Assembly: GCA_017399515.1 (NCBI GenBank)
Contig: JAFQBZ010000172.1
Location: 1-31,269, forward strand
Reading direction: 5' to 3'
DNA length: 31,269 nucleotides
Source of the DNA: Clostridia bacterium
GTDB lineage: Bacteria; Bacillota; Clostridia; Christensenellales; UBA1242
The translations under genes were made by a program, and so were the position numbers. Shown piece by piece: positions 1 through 8,319 of the stretch (its first letter is position 1; every line of letters starts with the position of its first letter). The notes below the pieces were generated by a model that was not told the origin of the DNA, ran no database searches, and was given only the letters and a program-made list of their open reading frames with translations.

Positions 1-1055
1 ATGCTAAGCACGGTGAAAATATTGATAAACTTCTTGAAATGGTTCTCTTTGTTGCTGAATATCAAAACTTAAAGGCAAATCCAAAGAGAAAAGCACAAGG
101 TTCAATCATTGAAGCAAAACTTGATAAAGGTCTTGGTGCTGTTGCATCTGTTCTTGTTCAAAATGGTACACTTAATGTTGGTGACTATGTTGTTGTTGGA
201 ACTTGCACAGGTAAAATCAGAGCAATGATGAATGATAAAAATGAAAGAATCAAATCAGCAGGTCCATCAATCGCCGTTCAAATTATCGGTCTTTCTGGTG
301 TTCCAAATGCTGGTGATGAACTTTTTGTTGTTGACGAAAAGATGAGTCGTCAAGTTGCTCTTGAGCGTCAAAACACTGCTAAAATTGAAATGATTAAGAG
401 TGCTGACCTTTCAATTGAAAATATGATGAATAAGATTGCTGACAGCAATTTCAAAGATTTCAATGTTATTGTTAAAGCAGATGTTCAAGGTTCGGTTGAA
501 GCGCTTCGTTCATCACTTTCAGAAATTCAAAATGAAGAAGTTAAAGTTAGATTTGTCAGTGGTGGTGTTGGTGCTATCAATGAAAACGATGTAAGTTTGG
601 CTCAAGCAGCAAACGCACTTATCGTTGCATTCAACACAAAAACAGATTTCAAAGCAAAAGTTTTGGCTGATAAATATAAAGTTGAAATTAAAAATTCAAA
701 AATCATTTATGAAGTAATCGAATACATCACTGAAAAAATCAGTAAAATGGTTACTCCAAAATATAAAGAAGTTGTTACAGGTCACGCTGAAATCAGAGCA
801 ACATTTAAAGCAAGCAAAGTTGGACTCATTGCCGGAACTTATGTTCTTGACGGAAGAATTTCAAGAGGCAGCAAAGTTCGTGTTATGCGTGGTGATAAAC
901 AAATCTTTGAGGGTGAAATTGCAACAATTCAAAGAGAAAAGAATGAAGCAAAAGATGTTGACGCTGGATATGAATGTGGTGTTACATTTGCTGGCTTTAC
1001 AGACTTTGTTGTTGGCGACACCTTTGAAACTTATAGATTAGAAAGAATCAACTAA
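1..1055 (+). CDS. infB: Translation initiation factor IF-2, C-terminal part (5' truncated by window edge)
   Basis: The reading frame is open from the first bases (first whole codon at 3), so the gene starts before the window. IF-2 is the GTPase that brings initiator tRNA to the 30S subunit and drives subunit joining. The visible part begins just after the G domain (AKHGENIDKLLEM, the helix after the G5 motif). It continues with the beta-barrel domain II, the IF-2 specific alpha/beta domain (VIVKADVQGSVEAL and the GGVGAINENDV stretch), and the C-terminal barrel that binds fMet-tRNA (HAEIRATF to GDTFETY). The GTP-binding motifs themselves lie outside the window. It is followed by rbfA, the usual clostridial order. 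The identification is secure. Confidence 0.97.
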   Translation, partial: AKHGENIDKLLEMVLFVAEYQNLKANPKRKAQGSIIEAKLDKGLGAVASVLVQNGTLNVGDYVVVGTCTGKIRAMMNDKNERIKSAGPSIAVQIIGLSGVPNAGDELFVVDEKMSRQVALERQNTAKIEMIKSADLSIENMMNKIADSNFKDFNVIVKADVQGSVEALRSSLSEIQNEEVKVRFVSGGVGAINENDVSLAQAANALIVAFNTKTDFKAKVLADKYKVEIKNSKIIYEVIEYITEKISKMVTPKYKEVVTGHAEIRATFKASKVGLIAGTYVLDGRISRGSKVRVMRGDKQIFEGEIATIQREKNEAKDVDAGYECGVTFAGFTDFVVGDTFETYRLERIN

Positions 1056-1063
1056 TAATTGTT

Positions 1064-1100
1064 CTAAAGAGCATTATAATTTGTAATGCTCTTTAGTTTT
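1064..1100 (+). terminator. Perfect 13-bp hairpin between infB and rbfA, with short T run
   Basis: CTAAAGAGCATTA (1064-1076) pairs perfectly with TAATGCTCTTTAG (1084-1096) across a 7-base loop, followed by only four T. The rbfA Shine-Dalgarno starts at 1101, directly after the T run. It may be a weak or partial terminator that lowers rbfA readthrough, or an mRNA-processing or stability element. The short T run makes full termination uncertain. Confidence 0.55.
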
Positions 1101-1110
1101 AGGAGAGAAT

Positions 1111-1494
1111 ATGGCAAACAATAGAATGAGCAGGGTCAACTCTGAAGTTCAAAAAAGTTTGATGAAAATTATTTCTCGTTTTGATGACGAAGATATTTCA
1201 TCTGCTTTAATTTCAATTATGAAGGTTGACACATTTGCAGATTTTTCAATGTCAAAAGTTTATGTAAGTGTTTTAGGTTCAGCAGAACAAAAGAAGAAAG
1301 TTGTTGAAAAACTTAACTTAAACAAAAAATCAATTAGATATGATTTGGCACATTCACTTAAACTTAGAAATGTTCCAGAACTTATGTTTATTATTGATGA
1401 TGTTGAAGAAAGAGCAGAAAGAGTTCTTAAATTATTTGATAAAATCGAAACTGAATTAAAGGAAACAGACAATGGAGAAGATGACAACATTTAA
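1111..1494 (+). CDS. rbfA: 30S ribosome-binding factor A
   Basis: RbfA is a small KH-like protein that binds immature 30S subunits and helps 16S rRNA 5'-end maturation. At 127 residues it has the normal length. It starts with the family's typical MANNRMSRVNSEVQKSL and ends with the helix RAERVLKLFDKIETELKE. The ATG at 1111 follows AGGAGAG at 1101. The 3' end overlaps the next gene by 23 bases, indicating translational coupling. Its position after infB is the standard one. Confidence 0.95.
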   Translation: MANNRMSRVNSEVQKSLMKIISRFDDEDISSALISIMKVDTFADFSMSKVYVSVLGSAEQKKKVVEKLNLNKKSIRYDLAHSLKLRNVPELMFIIDDVEERAERVLKLFDKIETELKETDNGEDDNI

Positions 1495-2452
1495 AGAAGT
1501 TTCAGAAATTATAAATAGTGCAAACAATATTTCAATTTACACACATATAAACACCGATTGTGATGCAATGGGTTCAGCAATTGCTCTTCGTGAAGCGTTA
1601 AAACTTATGGGTAAAAATGCTGATGTTTATGTGAATTCTAATTTTCCTAATTACTTCAAATTTTATGGAAGTTTAGAAGAAATAAATAAAAAATCATTTG
1701 AAGGCAAATATGACCTTGCAATATGTGTAGACTCAGCGACTGAGGGCAGACTTGGAAAGTATAAATTCACATGGCGCAAGGGCGTTAAAAATACTCTTGC
1801 AATAGACCATCATCATTTGTCAAATGATATGTTCTGCAAGTTTAACTGTGTGAAAGAAGCGTCTTCAACAGCAGAAATTTTATTTGAACTTTTAATTTAT
1901 ATGAAAGTTCAACTCTCACCATATATCTGCAAATGCTTAATTTCAGGCATTTTGACAGATACAGGAAGGTTTACGCATTCAGTAAAACCAAGAACACTTG
2001 AAGTGGTTTCTAAACTTTTAAAATATGGAAAGTTAAAAATTGAAGAAATCACAACTCCACTTTTCAATTCAATGGAATATAGAGTGTTTAATTTATTGCA
2101 ACTTGCTTATCAAAAAATTGAATTTTATTCTGAAAACAAACTTGCAATCATTATGTTTTCAAAAGAAGATTTTAAAAACACAGAAACAACACTTGATGAT
2201 GTTGATGCGTTTCCTGATATTCCACTTCAACTTGAATGCATTAAGTTTGCAATTTTAGCATCTGAAGATGATAAAGGTTACTTTAGAGTGTCATTCAGGT
2301 CAAAAGGAGAGTTATCAGCAAAAGATGTTGCTGAATCTTTTGGTGGTGGTGGACACTTAAATGCAAGTGGTTGCAAAATTTTTGGTTCATTTGATGAAGT
2401 TAAAGATAGACTTTTAAACAATTCATTCGAAGTTTTAGGTTGGAAAAAATAA
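1472..2452 (+). CDS. nrnA: DHH/DHHA1 phosphoesterase, NrnA-like oligoribonuclease / pAp phosphatase
   Basis: This is a bifunctional NrnA/YtqI-type enzyme, known in the family to degrade nanoRNAs and dephosphorylate pAp. At 326 residues it has the expected size. The DHH motifs are visible in order: HINTDCDAMGS near residue 24 (motif I), CVDSAT (motif II), AIDHHHL (the DHH motif) and GILTDTGRF (motif IV). The DHHA1 substrate-binding motif SFGGGGHLNASG is near the C terminus. The start at 1472 has AAAGGAAA upstream at 1458; an ATG at 1481 is an alternative. It overlaps rbfA at its 5' end and shares one base with truB (TAATG). The exact substrate preference is inferred from the family. Confidence 0.9.
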   Translation: MEKMTTFKEVSEIINSANNISIYTHINTDCDAMGSAIALREALKLMGKNADVYVNSNFPNYFKFYGSLEEINKKSFEGKYDLAICVDSATEGRLGKYKFTWRKGVKNTLAIDHHHLSNDMFCKFNCVKEASSTAEILFELLIYMKVQLSPYICKCLISGILTDTGRFTHSVKPRTLEVVSKLLKYGKLKIEEITTPLFNSMEYRVFNLLQLAYQKIEFYSENKLAIIMFSKEDFKNTETTLDDVDAFPDIPLQLECIKFAILASEDDKGYFRVSFRSKGELSAKDVAESFGGGGHLNASGCKIFGSFDEVKDRLLNNSFEVLGWKK

Positions 2453-3333
2453 TGAGTGAAATTAAAGGATTTGTTAATATAATAAAACCAACAGGAATGA
2501 CATCTTCTGATGTTGTGTGTAAAATTAAGAAAATTTTGCATATGAAGAAAGTTGGTCATCTTGGAACCCTTGACCCAGCGGCGTCAGGGGTTCTTCCTGT
2601 TGCAGTGGGAAGGGCAACAAAGTTTTTTGATTATTTTCTTTCAAAAGACAAAAAATATACAGCAGTCGTTAAATTTGGAATTTCAACTGACACACTAGAT
2701 AGTTTTGGAAATATAACTAAAATTGATAATGGTGTGAATGTTGATGAAAATCAAATTTTATCAGTGATTCAAAGTTTCATTGGAAAAATTGAACAATATC
2801 CACCTAAATTTTCGGCTTTAAAGGTTAATGGAAAGAAAGCGTATGAACTTGCAAGAGATGGTGTTGAATTTGAACTTAGCCCACGAAAAATAACTATTTA
2901 TGACATCAAGTTAAGACAAAAAATAAATGATAATACATTTATATTTGATGTTCATTGTTCAGCAGGAACATATATTCGAACTTTATTTGCTGATATTGCT
3001 GAAAAAATTGGAACAGTTGCTTTTGTTCCGGTTATTATAAGAACAAAAAGCGGTGCATTTGAAATGAAAAATGCAATGACGATTGAAGAATTTGAAAATT
3101 CAAAATCTGTTTTAAATATTGAAGATATTTTCAGTGATTTTGAGATTGTTGAAATAGGCGAAAATTTGGCAAAAAAAGTGCTTAATGGCGTTTTGTTATC
3201 AGTTGAAGAGTTGAATAATGAAAATGTCAAATCAAAGCCATTTTTGATTAAATATAACGATGAAATTGTTGGGTTATATGAAAATTTTAAAGGAAAAATT
3301 AAACCAATAGCGTTTGTTTATGATAAAGATTAA
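2452..3333 (+). CDS. truB: tRNA pseudouridine(55) synthase
   Basis: TruB makes pseudouridine 55 in the T-loop of tRNAs. The catalytic Asp is D41 in GHLGTLDPAASGVLPV, and the second conserved block CSAGTYIRTLFADIAEKIG is present. The protein is 293 residues, normal for the family. The ATG at 2452 is chosen because it gives the canonical N terminus MSEIKGFVNIIKPTGMTSSD and overlaps the preceding stop as TAATG; an upstream in-frame TTG at 2440 would add only four residues. ribF, which often follows truB in Firmicutes, is not here; an endonuclease IV-like gene follows instead. Confidence 0.95.
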   Translation: MSEIKGFVNIIKPTGMTSSDVVCKIKKILHMKKVGHLGTLDPAASGVLPVAVGRATKFFDYFLSKDKKYTAVVKFGISTDTLDSFGNITKIDNGVNVDENQILSVIQSFIGKIEQYPPKFSALKVNGKKAYELARDGVEFELSPRKITIYDIKLRQKINDNTFIFDVHCSAGTYIRTLFADIAEKIGTVAFVPVIIRTKSGAFEMKNAMTIEEFENSKSVLNIEDIFSDFEIVEIGENLAKKVLNGVLLSVEELNNENVKSKPFLIKYNDEIVGLYENFKGKIKPIAFVYDKD

Positions 3334-3347
3334 AAAGGAGTATAATT

Positions 3348-4187
3348 ATGATTAAATTTGGACCATCAGGTTTTTGTGAAGAATTTTCACTTACAAATAA
3401 ATCTACTGAAGAAATGCCAAAGTGGTTATTAAATCATAATTTAAAGTGTTATGAATTATCATTTACAAATGGTGTGAGATTATCATTTGAAACTGCAGAG
3501 AAATATGGCAAACTATTTAGTGATGCAAATATTGAAGTTTCGGTTCATGCACCATATTATATCAACTTTGCAAATCCAGACCCATTGATGATTGAAAAAT
3601 CTAATGGATACATTATCGAGTCATTAAAGAGAATGGAAAAACTCGGTGCAACAAAACTTATATTTCATCCTGGCACACAAATGAAAATGACTAGAGATGA
3701 AGCATTTAATAATACCTATAACAACATTAAAAATTTGATAAATGTTTTAGACGAACAAGGTTTTAAAAATTATATTTTGTGTCCAGAAACAATGGGTAAG
3801 CATGGGCAAATTGGAACGGTTGAAGAAATTGCAAAAATTTGCACTATTGATGAGAGAATAATTCCAACAATTGATTTTGGTCATGTGAATTCATTTAATC
3901 AAGGAAGTTTAAAAACGGAAGAAGATTTTGCAAAAATTTTTGAAACTTTTAAAAGTTATTTGGGTGACAGGTTTAATAAAGTTCATATTCATTTTTCAAA
4001 GATAGAATATGGAAAGAAAGGTGAAATTAAACATTTAACATTTGACGATAGTGTTTATGGTCCAGAATTTGAACCGCTTGCAAAAGTTTTGAAAAAGTAT
4101 AATGTTGAGGCGTGTGTGATTTCAGAATCTGCAGGAACTCAAACGAAAGATGCTTGCACAATGCAAAATATTTATCATTCGGTTTAG
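3348..4187 (+). CDS. nfo: Endonuclease IV-like AP endonuclease (xylose isomerase-like TIM barrel)
   Basis: Endonuclease IV cuts the phosphodiester bond 5' of abasic sites in base-excision repair, using a trinuclear zinc site. At 279 residues it is the family size. Recognisable zinc ligands are H67 (SVHAPYYIN), H107 (IFHPGT), E147 (CPETMG), D176 and H179 (TIDFGH), H213/H215 (KVHIHFSK), H229 and E260 (ISESAG). The Asp that normally sits two residues before the H229-equivalent His (the D-x-H pair) appears to be replaced by Ile, so the site may be altered. AAAGGAG at 3333 serves the ATG. The family is clear; true AP-endonuclease activity is likely but not certain, hence moderate confidence in the symbol. 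Confidence 0.82.
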   Translation: MIKFGPSGFCEEFSLTNKSTEEMPKWLLNHNLKCYELSFTNGVRLSFETAEKYGKLFSDANIEVSVHAPYYINFANPDPLMIEKSNGYIIESLKRMEKLGATKLIFHPGTQMKMTRDEAFNNTYNNIKNLINVLDEQGFKNYILCPETMGKHGQIGTVEEIAKICTIDERIIPTIDFGHVNSFNQGSLKTEEDFAKIFETFKSYLGDRFNKVHIHFSKIEYGKKGEIKHLTFDDSVYGPEFEPLAKVLKKYNVEACVISESAGTQTKDACTMQNIYHSV

Positions 4188-4204
4188 TTTTTAATTCAAA
4201 TACA

Positions 4205-4233
4205 TTGATTTTTTGTGATTAGTGTGTTATATT
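4205..4233 (+). promoter_or_regulatory. Sigma-A type promoter of efp
   Basis: TTGATT (4205-4210), a 17-base spacer and TATATT (4228-4233), with an extended -10 TGT directly before it. The spacer ends in AGTGTGT, as does that of the asp23 promoter at 9471. The predicted start near 4240 gives a leader of about 42 bases. Confidence 0.6.
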
Positions 4234-4281
4234 ATTTGTAGAAAATTTTGCGAAAGCAAATCGTTATTTTATGGAGGATTT

Positions 4282-4839
4282 ATGATTACAGCAGGCGATT
4301 TAAGAAAAGGCGTTACATTCGAATATGAAGGAAAGGTTTATGTTGTTGTAGATTTCATGCATGTTAAACCAGGAAAGGGTGCTGCATTTGTTAGAACAAA
4401 ATTAAAAAATGTTATTACAGGACAAGTTATTGAACTTACATTCAACCCTGTAACAAAATTTGAAAAAGCACAAATCGAAACAAAGCAAATGCAATATCTT
4501 TACAGTGATGGTGATTTATATTATTTCATGGATAATGAAACATATGAACAACTTCCACTCAACCATGATCAAATTGAAGATGCTCTTCAATTCATTGTTG
4601 AAAATATGGATGTAACTGTTAGATTCTATAAAGGTGAAGCATTTAGTGTTGAACCACCAAACTTTGTTGAACTTAAAATTGTTGAATGTGAACCAGGAAT
4701 TCAAGGTGACACTTCTAAGGCTGGAAACAAACCAGCAAAACTTGAAACAGGATTCGTTCTTCAAGTTCCACTCTTTGTTGATAATGGTGATACAATTAGA
4801 ATCGACACAAGAACCGGAACATATATGTCAAGAGTTTAG
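4282..4839 (+). CDS. efp: Elongation factor P
   Basis: EF-P relieves ribosome stalling at polyproline. At 185 residues it has the standard length: an N-terminal KOW-like domain (MITAGDLRKGVTFEYEGK) and two OB domains, ending RIDTRTGTYMSRV. The tip Lys that receives the post-translational modification is K32 in VKPGKGAAF, the equivalent of B. subtilis Lys32. ATG 4282 is set by GGAGG at 4273 and by the conserved N terminus. It is a monocistron with its own promoter (4205) and terminator (4851), directly upstream of spoIIIA, an arrangement common in Clostridia. Confidence 0.97.
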   Translation: MITAGDLRKGVTFEYEGKVYVVVDFMHVKPGKGAAFVRTKLKNVITGQVIELTFNPVTKFEKAQIETKQMQYLYSDGDLYYFMDNETYEQLPLNHDQIEDALQFIVENMDVTVRFYKGEAFSVEPPNFVELKIVECEPGIQGDTSKAGNKPAKLETGFVLQVPLFVDNGDTIRIDTRTGTYMSRV

Positions 4840-4850
4840 TTTAAAAGATA

Positions 4851-4881
4851 AAATATGCCAAAATTTGGCATATTTTTTTTT
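4851..4881 (+). terminator. Intrinsic terminator of efp
   Basis: AAATATGCC (4851-4859) pairs with GGCATATTT (4867-4875) around an AAAATTT loop that can pair further, then a T run to 4881. It separates efp from the spoIIIA operon. Confidence 0.85.
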
Positions 4882-4934
4882 GCAAAAATTTCATATATAT
4901 TCTTCAAAGTTAATATTTTAAACTAGAGGTGAAT

Positions 4935-5852
4935 ATGTTATGTAATATTTTGCCAGATTGGCTATATAAAATTATTGCCGAAAAATATAGACTTGATAAT
5001 GTTTATGAAATTAGAATAAGATTAGATAAGCCAATAATGATCAACTATCAAGGTGACTATATTCAATTAAAAGTTAATAATGGTTATCATGGTGGAGAAA
5101 TTATTGCAAGTAGTGATTTGATTAATTATATTATTTCAGTTGCAACAAAGCAGTCAATATATGCCTATAATAATCAAATTAAAAATTGTTACATAACAAC
5201 AGATTCTGGAATAAGAATTGGATTATGTGGAACAGTTGTTTATGATAACGATGAAGTTTCAACGATAAAAAACATAACATCTCTAAACATAAGAATAAGT
5301 CACAAAGTTGAAAATTGTGCTAAAAAAATATTAAATTTGATTGCATATGATAGTGTTGTTCAAAACACATTGATAATATCTCCGCCAGGGGCGGGAAAAA
5401 CAACTCTTGTTAGAGATATTGTTGAAAATTTATCTAAAGAAAAAAGAATAAACAATATTTTAGTTGTTGACGAAAGATATGAAATTGCGGGGCTTAATAT
5501 TTCAAAATTTGATTTAGGTGAAAGCGTTGATATTATTTCCGGTTCAAATAAAAATTTTGCTTTTGAAAATGCATTAAAAACAATGAGTCCGTCAGTTATT
5601 GTTACCGATGAAATTTCAAAAGAAAGTGATATAGAATCAATTAAAGAAACTATAAAATCTGGTGTAAAAGTTATTGCAACTGCACACGCAAAAAATATTC
5701 AAGATTTAAAAAATAAAAAATATTTTGAAAGTTTGATAAATGATAAATATTTTGAAAAAATTATTGTTTTGTCAAAACGAAATGGAGTTGGAACAATTGA
5801 AGGTGTTTTTGATGAGAATTTAAAAATAATATATTTTCCAAGTGTATTATGA
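4935..5852 (+). CDS. spoIIIAA: Stage III sporulation protein AA, secretion-type ATPase
   Basis: SpoIIIAA is the mother-cell ATPase of the SpoIIIA-SpoIIQ channel, related to type II/IV secretion ATPases. At 305 residues it matches the family. Walker A is SPPGAGKTT (about 149-157) and Walker B is ILVVDERYEIAG (about 175-186). The N-terminal EIRIRLDKPI segment is typical. ATG 4935 is preferred because AGAGGTG at 4925 lies at good spacing; a GTG at 4929 overlaps that Shine-Dalgarno. First gene of an eight-gene operon. The leader contains TCATATAT near 4891, which could be part of a sigma-E type -35, but no convincing matching -10 is seen. Confidence 0.95.
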   Translation: MLCNILPDWLYKIIAEKYRLDNVYEIRIRLDKPIMINYQGDYIQLKVNNGYHGGEIIASSDLINYIISVATKQSIYAYNNQIKNCYITTDSGIRIGLCGTVVYDNDEVSTIKNITSLNIRISHKVENCAKKILNLIAYDSVVQNTLIISPPGAGKTTLVRDIVENLSKEKRINNILVVDERYEIAGLNISKFDLGESVDIISGSNKNFAFENALKTMSPSVIVTDEISKESDIESIKETIKSGVKVIATAHAKNIQDLKNKKYFESLINDKYFEKIIVLSKRNGVGTIEGVFDENLKIIYFPSVL

Positions 5853-6334
5853 AAATTATTTTAATTATAAGTGTGATAACAACATCAGGTTTGATTGGAA
5901 TTAATATAAAAAACAAATATCAAAATGAGTATTTGTTTTATAAATTTTTAAAAGATTTTCATCAATATGTTGTTTCAAACATCACACTTTTCAAAAATAA
6001 TATCGTTGAAATAATAGATAATTATATAATTATGCATAAAAATAAAAACGCAAAATATATAAATTTATTTTTAAAAAACAGCAACATATATACTTATAAT
6101 AAAGAATTTTTAAATAAATATATAACAAATAGTGAAAACTCTTTTATAATTTTAGAATATCTAAACAATTTAGGAAAAGGTGAATATTTATTTGAAAAAG
6201 AAAAGATAGATAATTTTTCTGTGTTGCTTGATAAAAGAATAGAAGATAGTTCTTATGAATTAAAAAATAAAGGTGAATTATATTTTAAATTATTGCTTGC
6301 AATAGGTTCTATTGTTGCAATTATAATTTGGTGA
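5849..6334 (+). CDS. spoIIIAB: Stage III sporulation protein AB
   Basis: SpoIIIAB is a mother-cell membrane protein with homology to type II secretion GspF-like proteins. At 161 residues, it has an N-terminal membrane segment (MKIILIISVITTSGLIGINI), a helical middle, and a C-terminal hydrophobic segment after the family-typical NKGELYFKLLLAIG. It overlaps spoIIIAA by four bases (ATGA), so it is translationally coupled. It is Lys/Asn/Ile-rich and diverged in the middle; the identification relies on the C-terminal pattern, length and operon position. Confidence 0.88.
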   Translation: MKIILIISVITTSGLIGINIKNKYQNEYLFYKFLKDFHQYVVSNITLFKNNIVEIIDNYIIMHKNKNAKYINLFLKNSNIYTYNKEFLNKYITNSENSFIILEYLNNLGKGEYLFEKEKIDNFSVLLDKRIEDSSYELKNKGELYFKLLLAIGSIVAIIIW

Positions 6335-6339
6335 TAAAT

Positions 6340-6537
6340 ATGGATGTTTCAATATTATTTAAAATTGGTGCAATAGGAATTTTGACAACTGTGATATCTC
6401 AATTATTCCAACATCAAGGAAGGGGTGATCTTGCAACGCTTACAGGTCTTGCTGGTCTTGTTATTGTTTTGGTTATTGTTCTTGGTATGGTGGGGAATTT
6501 ATTTGATACATTAAAGACACTATTTGACTTAAATTAA
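6340..6537 (+). CDS. spoIIIAC: Stage III sporulation protein AC
   Basis: A small two-helix membrane protein of the SpoIIIA channel; 65 residues, close to the 68 of B. subtilis. The sequence MDVSILFKIGAIGILTTVIS followed by a short polar turn (QHQGRGDLATLT) and a second hydrophobic helix is the family pattern. ATG 6340 follows GGTGAT at 6330, which can pair with the 16S 3' end and overlaps the spoIIIAB stop. It lies between spoIIIAB and spoIIIAD as expected. Confidence 0.93.
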   Translation: MDVSILFKIGAIGILTTVISQLFQHQGRGDLATLTGLAGLVIVLVIVLGMVGNLFDTLKTLFDLN

Positions 6538-6568
6538 AAACGCAAATAATATTAAAAATGGTTAAAAT

Positions 6569-6952
6569 ATGCTATATAAAATAATATTTATTGCGATAAT
6601 TTGTATTTTTTCTTCTGCACTTCTAAAAAAGTACAACAGTGAAATTTCAACACTTGTTAGTGTTTGTGGTGGGGTGTTGATTTTTGTTTTGTCAGTTCAA
6701 CAGTTAACATTAGTGTTTAATAGTTTAAAAGATATATATAATTTTACTGATTTGAATTTTGATTTTCTTAAAATTATCTTTAAGGTTTTGGCGGTTGGTT
6801 ACATAACAGAATTTGCGGCTGACATTGCTGATGATTTTGGCAATAGTATAATTTCGTCTAAAGTTATTTTTGGAGGAAAACTTGTTATATGTGGAATGAC
6901 TTTGCCTGTTGTAAAAGAATTGTTAGAAATGTTATTGTCTTTATTATCTTAA
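6569..6952 (+). CDS. spoIIIAD: Stage III sporulation protein AD
   Basis: Integral membrane component of the SpoIIIA complex; 127 residues, standard size. Four hydrophobic stretches are visible, with the conserved GYITEFAADIADDFGNS motif near residue 80 and the GGKLVICGMTLPVVKELLEML ending. No strong Shine-Dalgarno is visible before ATG 6569, so initiation may depend on coupling from upstream genes 31 bases away. The 3' end overlaps the spoIIIAE reading frame by 64 bases. Confidence 0.93.
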   Translation: MLYKIIFIAIICIFSSALLKKYNSEISTLVSVCGGVLIFVLSVQQLTLVFNSLKDIYNFTDLNFDFLKIIFKVLAVGYITEFAADIADDFGNSIISSKVIFGGKLVICGMTLPVVKELLEMLLSLLS

Positions 6953-8109
6953 TTAGTTCTATGTTTCAAATTAATATCAAAACTGATAATGTTGTTTACG
7001 CTGAAGATGTTGATGAAAATGTTGAGTTGGAAAAAGAATTTTCAGAAAATATTGAAAATTTATTAGATGATATTGATACTAACGAACTTAATGATTTTTT
7101 GGCTAATGACTTTAATCTTAACTTTTTTGATGTGACTGATTTCAAAGGTTTGATTGTTAAAATTCTAAATGGAAATTATTTTGATGAGTATAATAATATT
7201 TTTGAATCAATAAAAACTTTCATAAAAGGTGAGTTTAAAAATTTATTAAAAATATTTCTTGTGTTTTTAGTTATAGTTTTGCTGTTTGAACTTTTTAATA
7301 ATTTATGTGCTGAAAAATATATTGAGATAAAGTCAAGTGTGAAAATTATATTTTCAATCATAATATCAATATTGGTTATTTATCTCTATAAGCAAATTTC
7401 TAATGATGTTTTAAATATTGTTCAAAAAGTATTTTCATTTTCAAAAATAATTTTTCCTATTTTGCTTAGTTTGATTTTAGTTTCTGGTTCGGTTGGAACA
7501 CATTCAGTTTATAGTTCACTTTCATTATTTTTCTTAAATACAGGTTCATACTTATTTACATATGTTTTAATACCAATTTCAGTGTCTATTTTTATTTTGA
7601 GTTTGATTGGTTCTGTTTTTTCAAAAAATAGATTTTCTAGAGTTATTGATATTTTTAAATCTATTTTCAAATATTCCATAATAATTTTCTTTACTATATT
7701 TGGTTTGTTTTCAAGTGTTAATGTTATCGCGTCTAGTGTTAAAGATGGTGTTAGTGTTAGGCTTACGAAGTATGCAATAAAAAATTATATTCCAATTGTT
7801 GGTGGATATGTTTCACAGGGTTTTGATTTTATACATTCATGTTCGGTTGTTGTTAAAAATGCTGTGGGTGTGTGTGGAATTTTTGTGTTACTATTTTTAG
7901 TGTTAAAACCGATTTTGATTTTTTTTGTTTATATGCTGATGTTTAAAATTTTGTCAGCGGTTGTTGTTTTAATTGGTAATGTTGAGTACTCAGATTTATT
8001 TAACAATGTTTCGAAATCGATATCATATTTTCTTGCTGTTATTGTTGGTTTGTTTTTTATTGTTTTTGTGTTTATCTATTTGCTTATAATTTCTGTTTCG
8101 GTGATTTAA
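6889..8109 (+). CDS. spoIIIAE: Stage III sporulation protein AE
   Basis: Large polytopic membrane protein of the SpoIIIA channel; 406 residues against about 400 in B. subtilis. The N terminus looks like a signal peptide (basic KRIVR, a hydrophobic stretch, then VVYA before acidic residues). An acidic extracytoplasmic segment follows (NLLDDIDTNELNDFL), then multiple transmembrane helices. The start at 6889 is chosen because the next in-frame ATG at 6961 would remove the signal peptide hydrophobic core; this makes a long overlap with spoIIIAD. GGAGG at 6872 is the nearest Shine-Dalgarno, at about 12 bases, which is far. Family and operon position agree. Confidence 0.9.
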   Translation: MWNDFACCKRIVRNVIVFIILISSMFQINIKTDNVVYAEDVDENVELEKEFSENIENLLDDIDTNELNDFLANDFNLNFFDVTDFKGLIVKILNGNYFDEYNNIFESIKTFIKGEFKNLLKIFLVFLVIVLLFELFNNLCAEKYIEIKSSVKIIFSIIISILVIYLYKQISNDVLNIVQKVFSFSKIIFPILLSLILVSGSVGTHSVYSSLSLFFLNTGSYLFTYVLIPISVSIFILSLIGSVFSKNRFSRVIDIFKSIFKYSIIIFFTIFGLFSSVNVIASSVKDGVSVRLTKYAIKNYIPIVGGYVSQGFDFIHSCSVVVKNAVGVCGIFVLLFLVLKPILIFFVYMLMFKILSAVVVLIGNVEYSDLFNNVSKSISYFLAVIVGLFFIVFVFIYLLIISVSVI

Positions 8110-8267
8110 TGATTTATAAATTTGTTTTTTCAATTATAGTTTTAAATTTAATTTTTGAAATAATTGAAATGATATTTCCGTCAAAAAAAATGAAGAATAT
8201 GGTAAAGTCTTTTGTGTTAATTTTGTTTTTTAAAGAAATGATTTTGTTGCTTAAAAATTTATTATAA
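8109..8267 (+). CDS. spoIIIAF: Truncated SpoIIIAF-like membrane protein (52 residues)
   Basis: A short frame starting at the ATG that overlaps the spoIIIAE stop (TAATG) and ending at 8267. It encodes two hydrophobic helices separated by EMIFPSKKMKNMVKSF, which resembles the SpoIIIAF membrane region (in B. subtilis two helices separated by a short LLPSS-type turn and a basic segment). B. subtilis SpoIIIAF is about 206 residues and carries a soluble ring-building domain after the membrane part; here the protein stops right after the second helix. Its place between AE and AG is exactly that of spoIIIAF. No continuation of the soluble domain is seen in the 52 bases before spoIIIAG. Identity is inferred from position, topology and the short motif. 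Confidence 0.75.
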   Translation: MIYKFVFSIIVLNLIFEIIEMIFPSKKMKNMVKSFVLILFFKEMILLLKNLL

Positions 8268-8319
8268 AACGCAAAAATTATTAAATATTGTGTTAAAAAT
8301 ATATTAATTTGGGGTAAAT

